A stretch of DNA of 64,000 nucleotides from Bog-473 sp963821755 (GTDB lineage: Bacteria > Actinomycetota > Acidimicrobiia > Acidimicrobiales > RAAP-2), in NCBI GenBank assembly GCA_963821755.1, contig CAWGEX010000003.1, positions 496,001 through 560,000 of the forward strand. Direction: 5' to 3'. The notes below the pieces were generated by a model that was not told the DNA's origin, did not search any database, and saw only the letters and a list, made by a program, of their open reading frames with translations. The translations under genes and the position numbers were made by a program. Numbering within the stretch: position 1 is the first letter of the stretch; each line of letters starts with the position of its first letter. This document shows, one piece after another, positions 17,259 to 26,650 of this stretch.

Positions 17259-17957
17259 CTAGTACCGACCGGTCTTGGCCCGCGCTTCGTCGTAGACGTC
17301 TTGCAGCTTGGCCACCAGATCGTCGGTGGCGGCGTGGACTGACGAGCGCGAGACACGACCCCCGCCCGTGCGGGCCGGCGGCGGGATGGCCGGGCCGATC
17401 ACCACCTGGATGGTTAGCGGCTTCGGGAGGATCTTGCCCTTGGGCATGGCCAGGTCCGACCCGCCGATGCCGATGGGAACGATCGGAGCCCCGGTGCGCG
17501 CCGAGAGGAAGGCCGCGCCCTCCATAAGGTTCTCGATGACCGCGCCCTGCCGCCTGGTGCCTTCGGGAAAGAGCACCAAGCATTCCCCTCGTTTGAGGAC
17601 CTCTTCGGCCCGCTGGAGAGCCTCGCGGTCGGCCGACTCGCGATGGACCGGGAACGCGCCCACGTAGAGCAGGAGCCGCCCCAGCCACTTCCTCTCCCAC
17701 ATGCTGTCCTTGGTCATGAAGAAGAGCTTGCGCCTGGTGCAGAAGGCGGTGAAGCCGAAGTCGGCGAACGAGCGGTGCACAGGGGCGAGGATGACCGGCC
17801 CGCTGCTCGGAACGTGCTCCTTGCCCGCGACTTTGGGCCGGAAGAGCACCCACATCACCGTCGTGAAGATACGGCGCATGATCCGGTACGCCACTTGGCG
17901 TTCGGGCTCGATGGCGAATTCTTGGTGCCGGCCAGGCGCAGGTGTGCTCACAGCCAC
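17259..17957 (-). CDS. plsC: 1-acylglycerol-3-phosphate acyltransferase
   Basis: 232 residues. The acyltransferase motifs are present in order: HRSFAD (the HX4D catalytic pair, with Val in place of the usual preceding Asn), LGRLLLYVGAFPVHR, FPEGTRR and the proline motif region PIVPIGIGG. The enzyme acylates lysophosphatidate to phosphatidate at the inner membrane. The start overlaps the end of aroA-cmk by 10 bases, so it is in the same operon. Confidence 0.92.
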   Translation of the reverse strand: MAVSTPAPGRHQEFAIEPERQVAYRIMRRIFTTVMWVLFRPKVAGKEHVPSSGPVILAPVHRSFADFGFTAFCTRRKLFFMTKDSMWERKWLGRLLLYVGAFPVHRESADREALQRAEEVLKRGECLVLFPEGTRRQGAVIENLMEGAAFLSARTGAPIVPIGIGGSDLAMPKGKILPKPLTIQVVIGPAIPPPARTGGGRVSRSSVHAATDDLVAKLQDVYDEARAKTGRY

Positions 17958-19891
17958 GACAGGACCTCCTCGACGACATTGTGCACGCTGCGGCCGGTGG
18001 TATCGAGAAGGCGAGCGTCGGCGGCGACGACCAGGGGCGAGGCAGCCCGCGTCGAGTCGAGATGGTCACGACGGGCCACGCCCGCAGCGGGTTCGTCATG
18101 GCGCCGGCGGGCCCGCTCCTCCGCTGACGCCGTCAGGTAGACCTTGACCGCCGCGTCGGGGAACACCACGCTGCCGATGTCGCGCCCCTCGACCACGCCC
18201 CCACCGTGTTCGATGGCCCAGGCCCGCTGGAGGGCAACCATGTGGCGTCGCACTCCGGCGTTGGCGGCGACCAGGGACACGGCCCTCCCCACCTCGGATG
18301 AACGGATCACGTCGGTGACGTCGAGGTCGTCGATCACCACGCGGCGGCCGACCGAAATGGTGGCGGCTCCGGCCAGCGCGGCCACGGCTGGCTCGTCATC
18401 GGGCGCAATGTGGCGGGACAAGGCCAGGGCGGCAACGGCACGGTACATGGCCCCCGTATCGAGGCGCTCGAGTCCCAGGCGCGCGGCCACCGCCCTCGAT
18501 ACGGTCGACTTCCCCGCTCCCGCCGGGCCGTCGATGGCGATGACCAGCGGGCGCGGGACCAGCGGCCCGTCGGAGGCGATCAGGGACCGGAGGTCCTCGG
18601 CGAACGCCGGGTAGCTGGTTTCGGTGGCGTCGAAGCCGGTGATGAGGCTGCGCTCCCCTGGCCCGGTCGCCAGGGCGGCAATGGCCGCCGCCATGGCCAT
18701 GCGGTGATCGCCCCGGCTGTCGAACCGCGCGCCGTGCAATCGCCCCTCGGGCCCCACCCCGGTGATCCGCAGGTCGTCACCCGACGCGTCGGCCTGGCCC
18801 CCGAAGGCCCGTACCAGGTCGATGACGGCGATCAGCCGGTCGACTTCCTTGACGCGGAGCTCCCCCACGTCATGGAACACCGTGACGCCCTCGGCCACCG
18901 CTGCGGCCACGGCCAGGGCCGGTACCTCGTCCAGCGAGGGGATCTCGGCCGCGGCGACGTCGGTGCCGCGCAGTGGCCCGGCCTGGGCCGTGATGGACGT
19001 CGTGTGGCCGGGTGCGGTGTTGTCGTCATCGAACGTGAACACGACCTGGCCCCCCATCCGCCGCAGGACGGTGGCGAAGCCCAAACGGGCCGGGCCCTGG
19101 TAGACCCCGCGCACGTCGACCACACTCTGGGGCACCACGCACCCGGCCACCACGAAGAAGGCGGCGGCGGACGGGTCGCCCGGCACACGGCGGTCGAGCG
19201 GGCGCAGGGTCGACGGGCGGACCGTGACCACACGGCCCTCTCCCCGGGGCTCGACAGTGAGGTCGGCACCGGCGTCGACCAGCATCTCCTCGGTGTGGGT
19301 CCGCGTGGTGACCGCCTCGCGCACCGTCGTGGGCCCCGAGGCGGAGAGTCCGGCCAGGAGGATGGCCGACTTCACCTGGGCGCTGGCCACCCGGCTGGTC
19401 CAGTCGATGCCCACCAGGCCCCCGCCACGGATGCGCAGCGGGGGCAGTCGACGATCACCGGTGCCCTCCACGCTGGCGCCCATGAGCTCGAGCGGCTCGG
19501 CCACCCGGTCCATCGGTCGGAGCGACAGCGAGGCATCCCCCACCAGCTCCGTCTGCCACCCGAAGCCGGCCACCATCCCGGCCAGCAATCGCATGGAGGT
19601 GCCCGAGTTCCCGCAGTCGATCGGCCCAGTGGGCGCATGCAGGCGGCTCCGTCCGCCGTGGAGGACTACGTCACCGCCCGGAGTGCGCTCGACCTCGACC
19701 CCCATGGCTTCGACCGCTCCGAGCGTGCAGGCCACATCCGCTCCGTCGGAGAGGCCCTGGACCACGGAGGTGCCCTCGGCCAGGGCGGCCAGGAGCACCG
19801 ATCGATGCGAAATCGACTTCTCACCGGGGGTCCGCACCGAGCCCTGGCAGGCCGTACCCCCTGGGACGACCAGCGTGCGCGGCGCCCTCAT
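17948..19891 (-). CDS. aroA-cmk: Fused EPSP synthase and cytidylate kinase
   Basis: 647 residues. Residues ~1-430 are AroA, which forms EPSP in the shikimate pathway: GEKSISHR, GNSGTSMRLLAG, LDEVPALAVAAA and SRGDHRMAMAAA. Residues ~450-647 are Cmk, which phosphorylates CMP/dCMP: P-loop DGPAGAGKST, LDTGAMYRA, VEGRDIGSVVFP and RDHLDSTRAASPL. The kinase is about 25 residues shorter than usual, mainly between ARRRHDE and RRDHLDSTR. The ATG at 19891 overlaps the tyrA stop as ATGA. I see no stop or start between the domains, so the product is one polypeptide unless cleaved. Confidence 0.93.
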   Translation of the reverse strand: MRAPRTLVVPGGTACQGSVRTPGEKSISHRSVLLAALAEGTSVVQGLSDGADVACTLGAVEAMGVEVERTPGGDVVLHGGRSRLHAPTGPIDCGNSGTSMRLLAGMVAGFGWQTELVGDASLSLRPMDRVAEPLELMGASVEGTGDRRLPPLRIRGGGLVGIDWTSRVASAQVKSAILLAGLSASGPTTVREAVTTRTHTEEMLVDAGADLTVEPRGEGRVVTVRPSTLRPLDRRVPGDPSAAAFFVVAGCVVPQSVVDVRGVYQGPARLGFATVLRRMGGQVVFTFDDDNTAPGHTTSITAQAGPLRGTDVAAAEIPSLDEVPALAVAAAVAEGVTVFHDVGELRVKEVDRLIAVIDLVRAFGGQADASGDDLRITGVGPEGRLHGARFDSRGDHRMAMAAAIAALATGPGERSLITGFDATETSYPAFAEDLRSLIASDGPLVPRPLVIAIDGPAGAGKSTVSRAVAARLGLERLDTGAMYRAVAALALSRHIAPDDEPAVAALAGAATISVGRRVVIDDLDVTDVIRSSEVGRAVSLVAANAGVRRHMVALQRAWAIEHGGGVVEGRDIGSVVFPDAAVKVYLTASAEERARRRHDEPAAGVARRDHLDSTRAASPLVVAADARLLDTTGRSVHNVVEEVLSWL

Positions 19892-20979
19892 GAAAGCCGT
19901 TCGGCGCGACAGCGGTAGCCCCGGTGCACGATGGCCTCGCACAGCCGAGCGGCGTCCGCCGAATCGACCACCAGGATCAGGACACCGCGGGGTCCCTCCG
20001 CCGAGTGGGCAATTTCGATGTCGTAGATGCTGATCCCGGCGTCCGCGGCCAACGAGGTGATCTCGGCCAACTGGCCCTGCTTGTCCGGCACGGGGATGCG
20101 GAGCTCGGAGAGGTCGTCCGGTCGCACGAATCGTGCCGGCAGGTTGCGGCGGGCCGCACTGGCCCGTTGCAGCCCTTGGTAGATCGCCTCCCGGTCGTTC
20201 CCGGCCACCCGATCGCGCATGGTCGTCAGCTCGCCCACCAGGGCATCGAGGGCATGGACGATGGGGCCGGCGTTCTCGGTGCAGATGTCCGGCCAGATCC
20301 CGGGATGCCCGGCGGCGACCCTGGTCATGTCCCGGAACCCTCCGGCGGCCAGGCGCAGCAAGGAGCCGTTCTGCTCCGCCCCGGTGGCGGCGGCATTCAT
20401 CAGGGTGGCGGCCACCAGGTGCGGCACGTGCGAGACCACGGCCACCAGGCGGTCGTGGTCCGGGGCCGAGAGGACCAGCACATCGGCTCCCAGTGCGGTC
20501 ACCACGCCCTGCAGGGTGGTGAAGGCGTCCAGGTCGGTCTCGGCCGTGGGGGTGAGGACCCAGACGGCTCCTTCGAAGAGATCGGGGTCGGCCCCCCGGA
20601 GCCCGACCTGTTCCGAGCCGGCCATCGGGTGCCCGCCGATGAATCGCGGGTGGTCGGCCGCCTCCACGATGGCGGTCTTGACCCCGCTGACGTCGGTCAC
20701 GACGGCGTCGGGCCGGCGTCCCGGGGTGGCCAGGATGCGACGCGCCTCGTCGGCCACGGCCGCCGCCGGCACGGCAATGAAGATGACGCCGGCGTCGAGA
20801 TCGTCCCCGGCCTGATCCACCACGCCGGAGCGGAGCGCCTCGGCCAGCCGTTCGGCGTCGGCGTCGGTGCCGGCGACGTGCCAGCCGCGCCGGCGCAGGG
20901 CCAGGGCGATGGATCCACCGATCAATCCGGTCCCTACGACGAGCGCCCTCGGGCCCTCACCCTCAGTCAGGGAGGTCAT
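19888..20979 (-). CDS. tyrA: Prephenate dehydrogenase with ACT domain
   Basis: 363 residues. Rossmann fold at the N-terminus (GTGLIGGSIALAL), catalytic region GGHPMAGSEQVG, and VVSHVPHLVAATLM; residues ~290-360 form an ACT domain (LRIPVPDKQGQLAEITSLAA) that usually binds tyrosine for feedback control. It converts prephenate to 4-hydroxyphenylpyruvate. The ATG at 20979 lies 17 bases inside the end of aroH. Confidence 0.93.
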   Translation of the reverse strand: MTSLTEGEGPRALVVGTGLIGGSIALALRRRGWHVAGTDADAERLAEALRSGVVDQAGDDLDAGVIFIAVPAAAVADEARRILATPGRRPDAVVTDVSGVKTAIVEAADHPRFIGGHPMAGSEQVGLRGADPDLFEGAVWVLTPTAETDLDAFTTLQGVVTALGADVLVLSAPDHDRLVAVVSHVPHLVAATLMNAAATGAEQNGSLLRLAAGGFRDMTRVAAGHPGIWPDICTENAGPIVHALDALVGELTTMRDRVAGNDREAIYQGLQRASAARRNLPARFVRPDDLSELRIPVPDKQGQLAEITSLAADAGISIYDIEIAHSAEGPRGVLILVVDSADAARLCEAIVHRGYRCRAERLS

Positions 20980-21337
20980 CGCGGAGCCCTTGGGCGCCGT
21001 GGAGGTAGACGTGGTGGATCTCTTCCTTGGTCTTGGTCGTGTGCACGTGGAGCAGGACCCGGATGCACAACGGCATGGAGCCGGGAACGGCGATCTCGGC
21101 GGCGCAGAGCAACGGGACCGCACCGAACCCGATCTCCCGGACCGCCGTGGCCGGGAAGGCGCTGTTCACGTCGGCCGTGGCGGTGAAGAGCACGCTGACG
21201 ATGTCGTCCTCGCACAGGTCGTTGCGCACCATGATCTGGCGCATCAGTTCCTGGGAGCGCGCGGTGACCTGCTCCACCGTGTCGGCCTCGAGGGTGGTGG
21301 CCCCGCGCAGGCCGCGGACCATGATGGCGGATGACAT
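20963..21337 (-). CDS. aroH: AroH-type chorismate mutase
   Basis: 124 residues of the trimeric AroH class: VRGLRGATT at the start, LFTATADVNSAFPA, and PLCIRVLLHVHT near the C-terminus supply the usual active-site Arg and Glu/Thr residues. It converts chorismate to prephenate, the substrate of the next gene. TAGCAT lies 8 nt before the ATG at 21337; a second in-frame ATG at 21322 is possible. Confidence 0.93.
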   Translation of the reverse strand: MSSAIMVRGLRGATTLEADTVEQVTARSQELMRQIMVRNDLCEDDIVSVLFTATADVNSAFPATAVREIGFGAVPLLCAAEIAVPGSMPLCIRVLLHVHTTKTKEEIHHVYLHGAQGLRDDLPD

Positions 21338-21399
21338 GGCCGCTCATGCTAACGGTTGAGGAGCGGTGGGCCTTCTGGTGGGCCTTCTGGTCCTCCCGC

Positions 21400-22524
21400 T
21401 TAGCCGGACCATCCGGGGTCCGCCCGGGCCACGTAGACATCCATGGGACTGTCCCCGGGCCCGGAGCGCTGGCGGGTGGCCGCCCACCCCGTACGGGCCA
21501 GTGCGGCGTCGAAGTACCGAGTCTCGAAGCCGAGCTCCAACCAGCCGTAGGTCCGGGACGACCAGGCCGAGAGCCCGTCGAGCCGGGGTCCCCACGGGTA
21601 GGCGAAGGGGGCGATCGGCTCGGAGGCGAAGAACACGAGCCCGCCGGGCCGGACGATGTGATGGAGCCGGCGCAGCATGGCCAGGTGGTCGGAACAGTGG
21701 TGGAAGCTCTCGAAGAAGATGGCGGCGTCATAGGGCTCGACCGTCTCGAATGCCAGCATGTCGCTCTTGACGACGCGGAGATTGTCCGGGACGGCACATC
21801 GCTCCCGGATCAAGGTGCAGAACTGGTCATCGACCTCGACCGCGGTGATCTGGAATCCGGTGGCGGCCAGGTCGTTGGTGAGATTGCCCCACCCCGGCCC
21901 GAACTCCACCAGGCGGGCCGGCGGGGCCAGGCCGTCCGACGTGGCCTCGCCGATCGAACCGATGAGGCGACTGCGGGCTTGGAGGTCGTGTGCCACGGTG
22001 GCCGCCGACTCGGTCTGGAAGGGATACGGCCGCGCCTTGGCGACCTCGAGATCGAAGGGCGACGCCTCGTTGTCCAGCTCATAGGTGGCCCGACCCGACA
22101 TCCGACGGTAGAGGTCCCACGTCCATTCCCGGTAGTCGGCCGAGAACGGGTCGGTGGGCGCATCGAGGGGCAGCGCCACCTCGAAATGGTCCAGGAAGTC
22201 CCGCGCCTCGTCCTCAGAGACCGAGAACAACCGAGCGGCCTCGGCCAGTTCGGCGTCGAGGCGGTCCAGCGGGATCCGGCGGACCCCGCCCGCTGAGGCG
22301 CTCCGTGGGGCGCTCGGTGCGGCCGGTGCGGCGCCCGGCGTGGCCGGCCGGCCGCCCGGTCGGCCCAACAGCTGGCGCACCTTTTGTTGGGCGTTCGGAG
22401 GCAGGGCCCGCAGGCCGCGGCGGCCGGCTCGACGAACCTGTTGCTGCGCCGCCGGGGGCAGGGCCTGAACGGCCCGGTGACCGGCGCGGCGGACGGACGG
22501 CGCCAATCGGTCCAGGGTCTCCAC
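21400..22524 (-). CDS. SAM-dependent methyltransferase, class I
   Basis: 374 residues. The first ~95 residues are Ala/Pro/Arg-rich and contain two copies of LPP.AQQ.VR. The methyltransferase domain (~195-340) shows motif I VEFGPGWGNLTNDL, an acidic residue in VEVDDQF, and FFESFHHCSDHL. The HH-containing segment is typical of small-molecule or sugar-lipid methyltransferases, but the substrate cannot be told. The GTG has GGAGG about 9 nt upstream. It lies next to a second methyltransferase. Confidence 0.82.
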   Translation of the reverse strand: METLDRLAPSVRRAGHRAVQALPPAAQQQVRRAGRRGLRALPPNAQQKVRQLLGRPGGRPATPGAAPAAPSAPRSASAGGVRRIPLDRLDAELAEAARLFSVSEDEARDFLDHFEVALPLDAPTDPFSADYREWTWDLYRRMSGRATYELDNEASPFDLEVAKARPYPFQTESAATVAHDLQARSRLIGSIGEATSDGLAPPARLVEFGPGWGNLTNDLAATGFQITAVEVDDQFCTLIRERCAVPDNLRVVKSDMLAFETVEPYDAAIFFESFHHCSDHLAMLRRLHHIVRPGGLVFFASEPIAPFAYPWGPRLDGLSAWSSRTYGWLELGFETRYFDAALARTGWAATRQRSGPGDSPMDVYVARADPGWSG

Positions 22525-22540
22525 GAATTCACTACCTCCA

Positions 22541-23338
22541 CTACTTCCAAGCCTGCACGGTCATGCGATAGTGCCCCGGCGTCTCGGGCTCGGGCACCGT
22601 CGGCACCATGCGCGTGAACCCGGCCGCCCGACAGGCGCCGACCAGGCCGGCCAAGTTGGGCGCCCACCAGTTGGTGGGATCGCCGTTCAACTCGGCACCG
22701 GGGAAGAACTCGAAGAGGCAGCGGTCCGGCGCGAATTCCGGGGTGGCGAGGGCCGCCGTCTCGATGATGGCGACCTCGCGGGTGATGGCGGCCAGCCGCT
22801 TCAGCGCGTCGAACGGCTCCCGGAGGTGGTACAGCACGCCGAGGAAGAAGACGACATCGAACTGGCCCAGCTGGTCGAGATCGACCGTCGTGAAGTCGGC
22901 CACCACTTCGTTGACCGTGCTCCCCAAGGCCGTCTTGGCGGTGTCGAAGCCCAGCTTGCCTGGAAGCCGGTCGGGCGCCCACAGGCCGGGCACCTCACGG
23001 TACGGCTTGGGCTCCTCGCCCGAATCCATGCAGGCTTTCCAGTAGCGCATCTTGGCGTCGGTATCGGTTGACCACTCGAAGTAGTCGAAGGCCGTGACCG
23101 CCCCACCGAGCCGCTCGGCCGCGAAGGAGAAATAGCCGTCCCACGCTCCGATGTCGAGCACGGTCTTGCCGCGCAGATCGGGCAACCTCATGGTGGCCAG
23201 CTCTTCGGCCAGCAGCTCGGCCCCCTTGCGGCCCGGGGTGACGATCCCGTCCCCCAGATCGATCGAATGCCACCAGAACGGCACCCCGTCGACGGCCGCC
23301 TGCGCACTCGTTGCTCGCTTCTTGCTTCCCCATCGCAC
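22541..23338 (-). CDS. CmoB-like (DUF1698) methyltransferase
   Basis: 265 residues. WWHSIDLGDGIVTPG and LDIGAWDGYFSFAAERLG match the CmoB/DUF1698 family, whose founding member acts on wobble uridine of tRNA; actinobacterial homologues often modify other substrates. FFLGVLYHLREPFDAL and the C-terminal WWAPN.AGL are also typical. The GTG at 23338 has TAGCAT 6 nt upstream, so the transcript is probably leaderless. The gap to the next methyltransferase is 16 bases. Confidence 0.85.
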   Translation of the reverse strand: MRWGSKKRATSAQAAVDGVPFWWHSIDLGDGIVTPGRKGAELLAEELATMRLPDLRGKTVLDIGAWDGYFSFAAERLGGAVTAFDYFEWSTDTDAKMRYWKACMDSGEEPKPYREVPGLWAPDRLPGKLGFDTAKTALGSTVNEVVADFTTVDLDQLGQFDVVFFLGVLYHLREPFDALKRLAAITREVAIIETAALATPEFAPDRCLFEFFPGAELNGDPTNWWAPNLAGLVGACRAAGFTRMVPTVPEPETPGHYRMTVQAWK

Positions 23339-23437
23339 GGCAGCATGCTAGTGGGGCCGGTTTCGCGCCAAAGTCGCCCGCCCCACGGCGCCCACCCCAC
23401 GTCGGCCTCCCCCGGTGGCGTTCAGTCGTTCAGCCGG

Positions 23438-24172
23438 TCAGCCGGCGTGGCCCGGCCCGGCCGCCCCGGCCAGGGCCCGCACCTCGGGAGGGGTCAACAC
23501 CCGCCAGTGCCCGGGCGCCAGCCCGGTGTCGCGCAGCGGGCCGATCCGGGTGCGCACCAGGCGACGGACCGGGTGGCCGATGGCGTCGCACATCCGGCGG
23601 ACCTGCCGGTTCCTCCCCTCGTGGATGACCAGGCGCAGGACCCCGGGAGCCAGCACGCCCACCACCGCCGGGGCGGTGAGTCCGTCGTCGAGCTCGATAC
23701 CCTGCCGGAGCGCCCGCAGGGCCCCGGCCCCCGGCGTGCCGCCTTCGACCTCGGCCACGTACTCCTTCTCCACCCCGTGGGACGGATGGGTCAGGAGCTG
23801 CGTCAGCGACCCGTCGTTGGTCAGGATCAGGAGCCCCTCGGTGTCCCGGTCCAGTCGGCCCACCGGGAAGACCCGGGGTGCGGACGGGACGAGGTCCAAG
23901 ACGGTGGTCCGGCCGTGGGTGTCCGACGCCGTCGTGATCACGTCATGGGGCTTGTTCAACAGGTAGTAGACGAGGTCGGGGGCCACCGGGAGCAGGACCC
24001 CGTCGACCTCCACCCGGGCCGAGGTCACATCGATGCGCCGGCCCAGGACGGCCACCGTGCCGTCGACGGTCACCCGGCCGGCCGCGATCAGCTCCTCACA
24101 GACACGCCTCGACCCCTGGCCGGCGCGGGCCAGCACCTTTTGCAGGCGCTCCCCATCACCCAGCACGACCAC
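23438..24172 (-). CDS. rluB: 23S rRNA pseudouridine synthase, RluB family
   Basis: 244 residues. An N-terminal S4 domain (ERLQKVLARAGQGSRRVCEE) precedes the RsuA-type catalytic domain with the active Asp in GRLDRDTEGLLILTNDG and the later HEGRNRQVRRMCDAIGH. It isomerises a uridine in the peptidyl transferase region of 23S rRNA. It lies downstream of scpA-scpB, the order conserved in most Gram-positive bacteria. Confidence 0.93.
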   Translation of the reverse strand: MVVLGDGERLQKVLARAGQGSRRVCEELIAAGRVTVDGTVAVLGRRIDVTSARVEVDGVLLPVAPDLVYYLLNKPHDVITTASDTHGRTTVLDLVPSAPRVFPVGRLDRDTEGLLILTNDGSLTQLLTHPSHGVEKEYVAEVEGGTPGAGALRALRQGIELDDGLTAPAVVGVLAPGVLRLVIHEGRNRQVRRMCDAIGHPVRRLVRTRIGPLRDTGLAPGHWRVLTPPEVRALAGAAGPGHAG

Positions 24173-24185
24173 GGGGACGTCAGGG

Positions 24186-24776
24186 TCAGGCGTCGTCGGT
24201 CCCGACGTCGACGCCGAGGGAGGCCTGCAGCTCTTCCTCGAATTGACCCGCCACTTCGGGCCCGGGCAGGAAATCCTCGACCGGCGGCAACTGGGTCAAC
24301 GAGTCGAGCCCCAGACGCTCCAGGAAGAGGTCGGTGGTGCCGAACAGGGCGGGCTGTCCGGGACCCTCGGCGTGGCCCACCACGGCGATGTACCCCCGCT
24401 GCTCCAGCAGCCGGGTCACGCCGTCGACATTGACCCCGCGCAAGGACGAGATCTGGCCCCGGGACACCGGCTGGCGGTAGGCCACGATGGCCAGCGTCTC
24501 GAGCGCGGCCGTCGACAGCCGGGGCGAGACGTCCCGGTTGGCGAAGCGCTCCACGTAGGGGGCCAGATCGGGGTGCGTCTGCAGTCGGGCCCCTCCGGCG
24601 ATGCGGGCCAGGATGAAGCCGTGTCCCGTATCGGTGTACTCCTGCGCCAAGGCGTCCAGCACGTCGTCAATGCGCTCGACCGGCTCTTCCAGCAATTCGG
24701 CCAGCAGGCCGGACGCGACGGGCTCGACCGCCACCAGCAGCACGGCCTCCACCGCCCGTGCGAGATCGTCGTTCAT
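24186..24776 (-). CDS. scpB: Chromosome segregation and condensation protein ScpB
   Basis: 196 residues with two winged-helix domains; ETLAIVAYRQPVSRGQI and LRGVNVDGVTRLLEQRGYI are the family hallmarks. It pairs with ScpA to regulate the SMC condensin. The start overlaps the scpA stop by 4 bases (ATGA). Confidence 0.94.
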   Translation of the reverse strand: MNDDLARAVEAVLLVAVEPVASGLLAELLEEPVERIDDVLDALAQEYTDTGHGFILARIAGGARLQTHPDLAPYVERFANRDVSPRLSTAALETLAIVAYRQPVSRGQISSLRGVNVDGVTRLLEQRGYIAVVGHAEGPGQPALFGTTDLFLERLGLDSLTQLPPVEDFLPGPEVAGQFEEELQASLGVDVGTDDA

Positions 24777-25585
24777 CCGTTGTACTCCTCAATCTCGATG
24801 CCGGACATCTCGCCCAAGCCGCGCCCGCTGGTCACGCCGGCCAGTCCCTCGTCGTCGGCCAGCCAGTCGATGCGCAGGTCACCGAAGGTGGTGCCCTGCC
24901 CGAGGGTGACCCGGCCCAGCTTGCACAGTTCCAAGAGGGCCAGGAAACGCACGATGACCTCCATGCGGGTGGTGCACGCCTCCACCAGAGCGCGGAACGA
25001 GGCGGCGCGCCGGTCCCGGGGCACGGCCATGAGGTCGGCCAGTGCTTCGGACACCGAGACGGTGTCCACCGTGATGTGGGACACGTCCACCCGGGGGATC
25101 GGGCGCTCGGCCGCGCCGCGCAGGTAGGCCTGAGCCAAGTCGTCCGCCGTGAGGCCGGCCAGGAGGTCCGGCGCGTGGACGGCAAAATCGGCATCGAGCC
25201 CGGCGTCGCGCGGCACCGAGAGCGCGGCGTGCTCGGTCATGGCGACGAAAGCGTCGGCCGCCGCTGCGTAGGCCCGACACTCCAGGAGCCGGGCCAAGAG
25301 CAGATCACGCTCGTCCCAGCCGATGAGCTCGTCATCGTCGTCGACCGTCTCACGCCCGGGGAGCAGCTTCTGAGACTTCAACTCGATCAGAATGGCCGCC
25401 ACCAGCAGGAATTCCGAGAGTTGGTTGAGCGGGATCTGGTCCCGTTGCTCCACCAGAACGCGCACGAACGCATCGACCACCGGCAGCAGCGGGACGTCGA
25501 GCACATCGACCTCATGCGACGACACCAGGTGCAGCAGGAGGTCGATGGGACCTTCGAAGACAGGGGTGGAGACCGCGTAGGCCAC
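24773..25585 (-). CDS. scpA: Segregation and condensation protein A
   Basis: 270 residues of the kleisin family: FEGPIDLLLHLVSSHEVDV at the N-terminus and VRFLALLELCKLGRV at the C-terminal winged helix contact the SMC head. The GTG at 25585 has TAGGGT exactly 6 nt upstream; GGAGG directly abuts the GTG and is too close to serve as a ribosome binding site. Confidence 0.94.
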   Translation of the reverse strand: MAYAVSTPVFEGPIDLLLHLVSSHEVDVLDVPLLPVVDAFVRVLVEQRDQIPLNQLSEFLLVAAILIELKSQKLLPGRETVDDDDELIGWDERDLLLARLLECRAYAAAADAFVAMTEHAALSVPRDAGLDADFAVHAPDLLAGLTADDLAQAYLRGAAERPIPRVDVSHITVDTVSVSEALADLMAVPRDRRAASFRALVEACTTRMEVIVRFLALLELCKLGRVTLGQGTTFGDLRIDWLADDEGLAGVTSGRGLGEMSGIEIEEYNG

Positions 25586-25642
25586 CCTCCGACCCTACCG
25601 AACCGCCCAACCCCCATCGGCGCACCCCGTACCATGGGCCCC
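25586..25642. promoter_or_regulatory. Divergent leaderless promoters of scpA and trpS
   Basis: Only 57 bases separate the two start codons. TAGGGT (minus strand, 25592-25597) and TACCAT (plus strand, 25631-25636) each lie 6 nt from the start codon they serve, so the -35 regions must overlap. Confidence 0.55.
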
Positions 25643-26638
25643 ATGAGCAGGGTCCTCTCCGGCATCGCCCCCTCGGGCGATTTCACACTGGGCAACTATC
25701 TGGGGGCCCTCCGTCACTGGGTGACCTTCCAGGATGACCACGATGCCTTCTACTGCGTGGTCGACCTGCATGCGCTCACCGAACCGATCGAGCCCGACGT
25801 CCTGCGATCCAATACCTTCGATGCCGCGCTCAACCTGCTCGCCGTGGGCCTCGATCCGGAGCGGTGCACGATCTTCGTCCAGAGCCACGTGCCCGAACAC
25901 CCCCGGTTGACCTGGCTGCTCGAGTGCATCGCCACCATGGGAGAGCTCGGCCGCATGACCCAGTACAAGGAGAAGTCGGAGCGGCACGAGACGGTTCGGG
26001 CCGGCCTCTTCACGTATCCCGTGCTCATGGCGGCCGACATCCTGCTCTACCAGGCCGATGCCGTCCCGGTGGGCGACGACCAGCGCCAGCACCTCGAGCT
26101 CACCCGGGAGGTGGCCCTTCGCTTCAACCACCGCTTCGGCGACGTCTTCACCGTGCCCGAGGCGGCCATCCCCGGGACGGCGGCCCGGGTCATGGACCTC
26201 CAGTACCCCGACCGGAAGATGTCCAAGTCCGTCGCCTCCCCCCTGGGGACCATCGGCCTGCTGGACCCGGCCGAGGACATCAGGAAGAAGGTACGCAAGG
26301 CCGTGACCGATACCGACGGTGAGCTGCGCTACGACCGGGCCACCAAGCCCGGGCTGGCCAACCTGCTCGAGCTGCTGGCCGGCGCCACCGACCGCACGCC
26401 CGAGCAGGTGGCCGTCGGCTATGAGCGCTACGGGGACCTGAAGAACGACGTGGCCGACGCCCTGGTCGAGCTGCTCCGTCCCGTGCGCGAGCGCCGGGCC
26501 GATCTCGATGCCGACCCGGCCTATGTGCACGACGTGCTGGCCGGCGGCGCGGCCAGGGCCCACGCGGTGGCGGCCGAGACCTACACCAGGGCGGCGGACG
26601 CAATGGGACTGCTGCGCCCCACCGCCGGACCCGGCTGA
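25643..26638 (+). CDS. trpS: Tryptophanyl-tRNA synthetase
   Basis: 331 residues, class I synthetase. APSGDFTLGNYLGAL is the HIGH-equivalent, RKMSKSVASP is the KMSKS loop, and VGDDQRQHLELTRE lies in the active site. It charges tRNA-Trp. I chose ATG 25643 because TACCAT stands 6 nt upstream; the ATG at 25634 would lie within that box. Confidence 0.95.
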   Translation: MSRVLSGIAPSGDFTLGNYLGALRHWVTFQDDHDAFYCVVDLHALTEPIEPDVLRSNTFDAALNLLAVGLDPERCTIFVQSHVPEHPRLTWLLECIATMGELGRMTQYKEKSERHETVRAGLFTYPVLMAADILLYQADAVPVGDDQRQHLELTREVALRFNHRFGDVFTVPEAAIPGTAARVMDLQYPDRKMSKSVASPLGTIGLLDPAEDIRKKVRKAVTDTDGELRYDRATKPGLANLLELLAGATDRTPEQVAVGYERYGDLKNDVADALVELLRPVRERRADLDADPAYVHDVLAGGAARAHAVAAETYTRAADAMGLLRPTAGPG

Positions 26639-26650
26639 GGCAGCTGGGCC

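Noticed and set aside
16993..18099. A 368-codon minus-strand frame across plsC and the next small gene.
   Set aside because: Its plsC part is Arg/Gly/His-rich shadow sequence; only the last 87 codons make sense, as a separate gene.
24758..25642. Long plus-strand frame running across scpA into trpS.
   Set aside because: It is the antisense shadow of scpA; TrpS similarity begins only at 25643, where a leaderless-type -10 box precedes the ATG.
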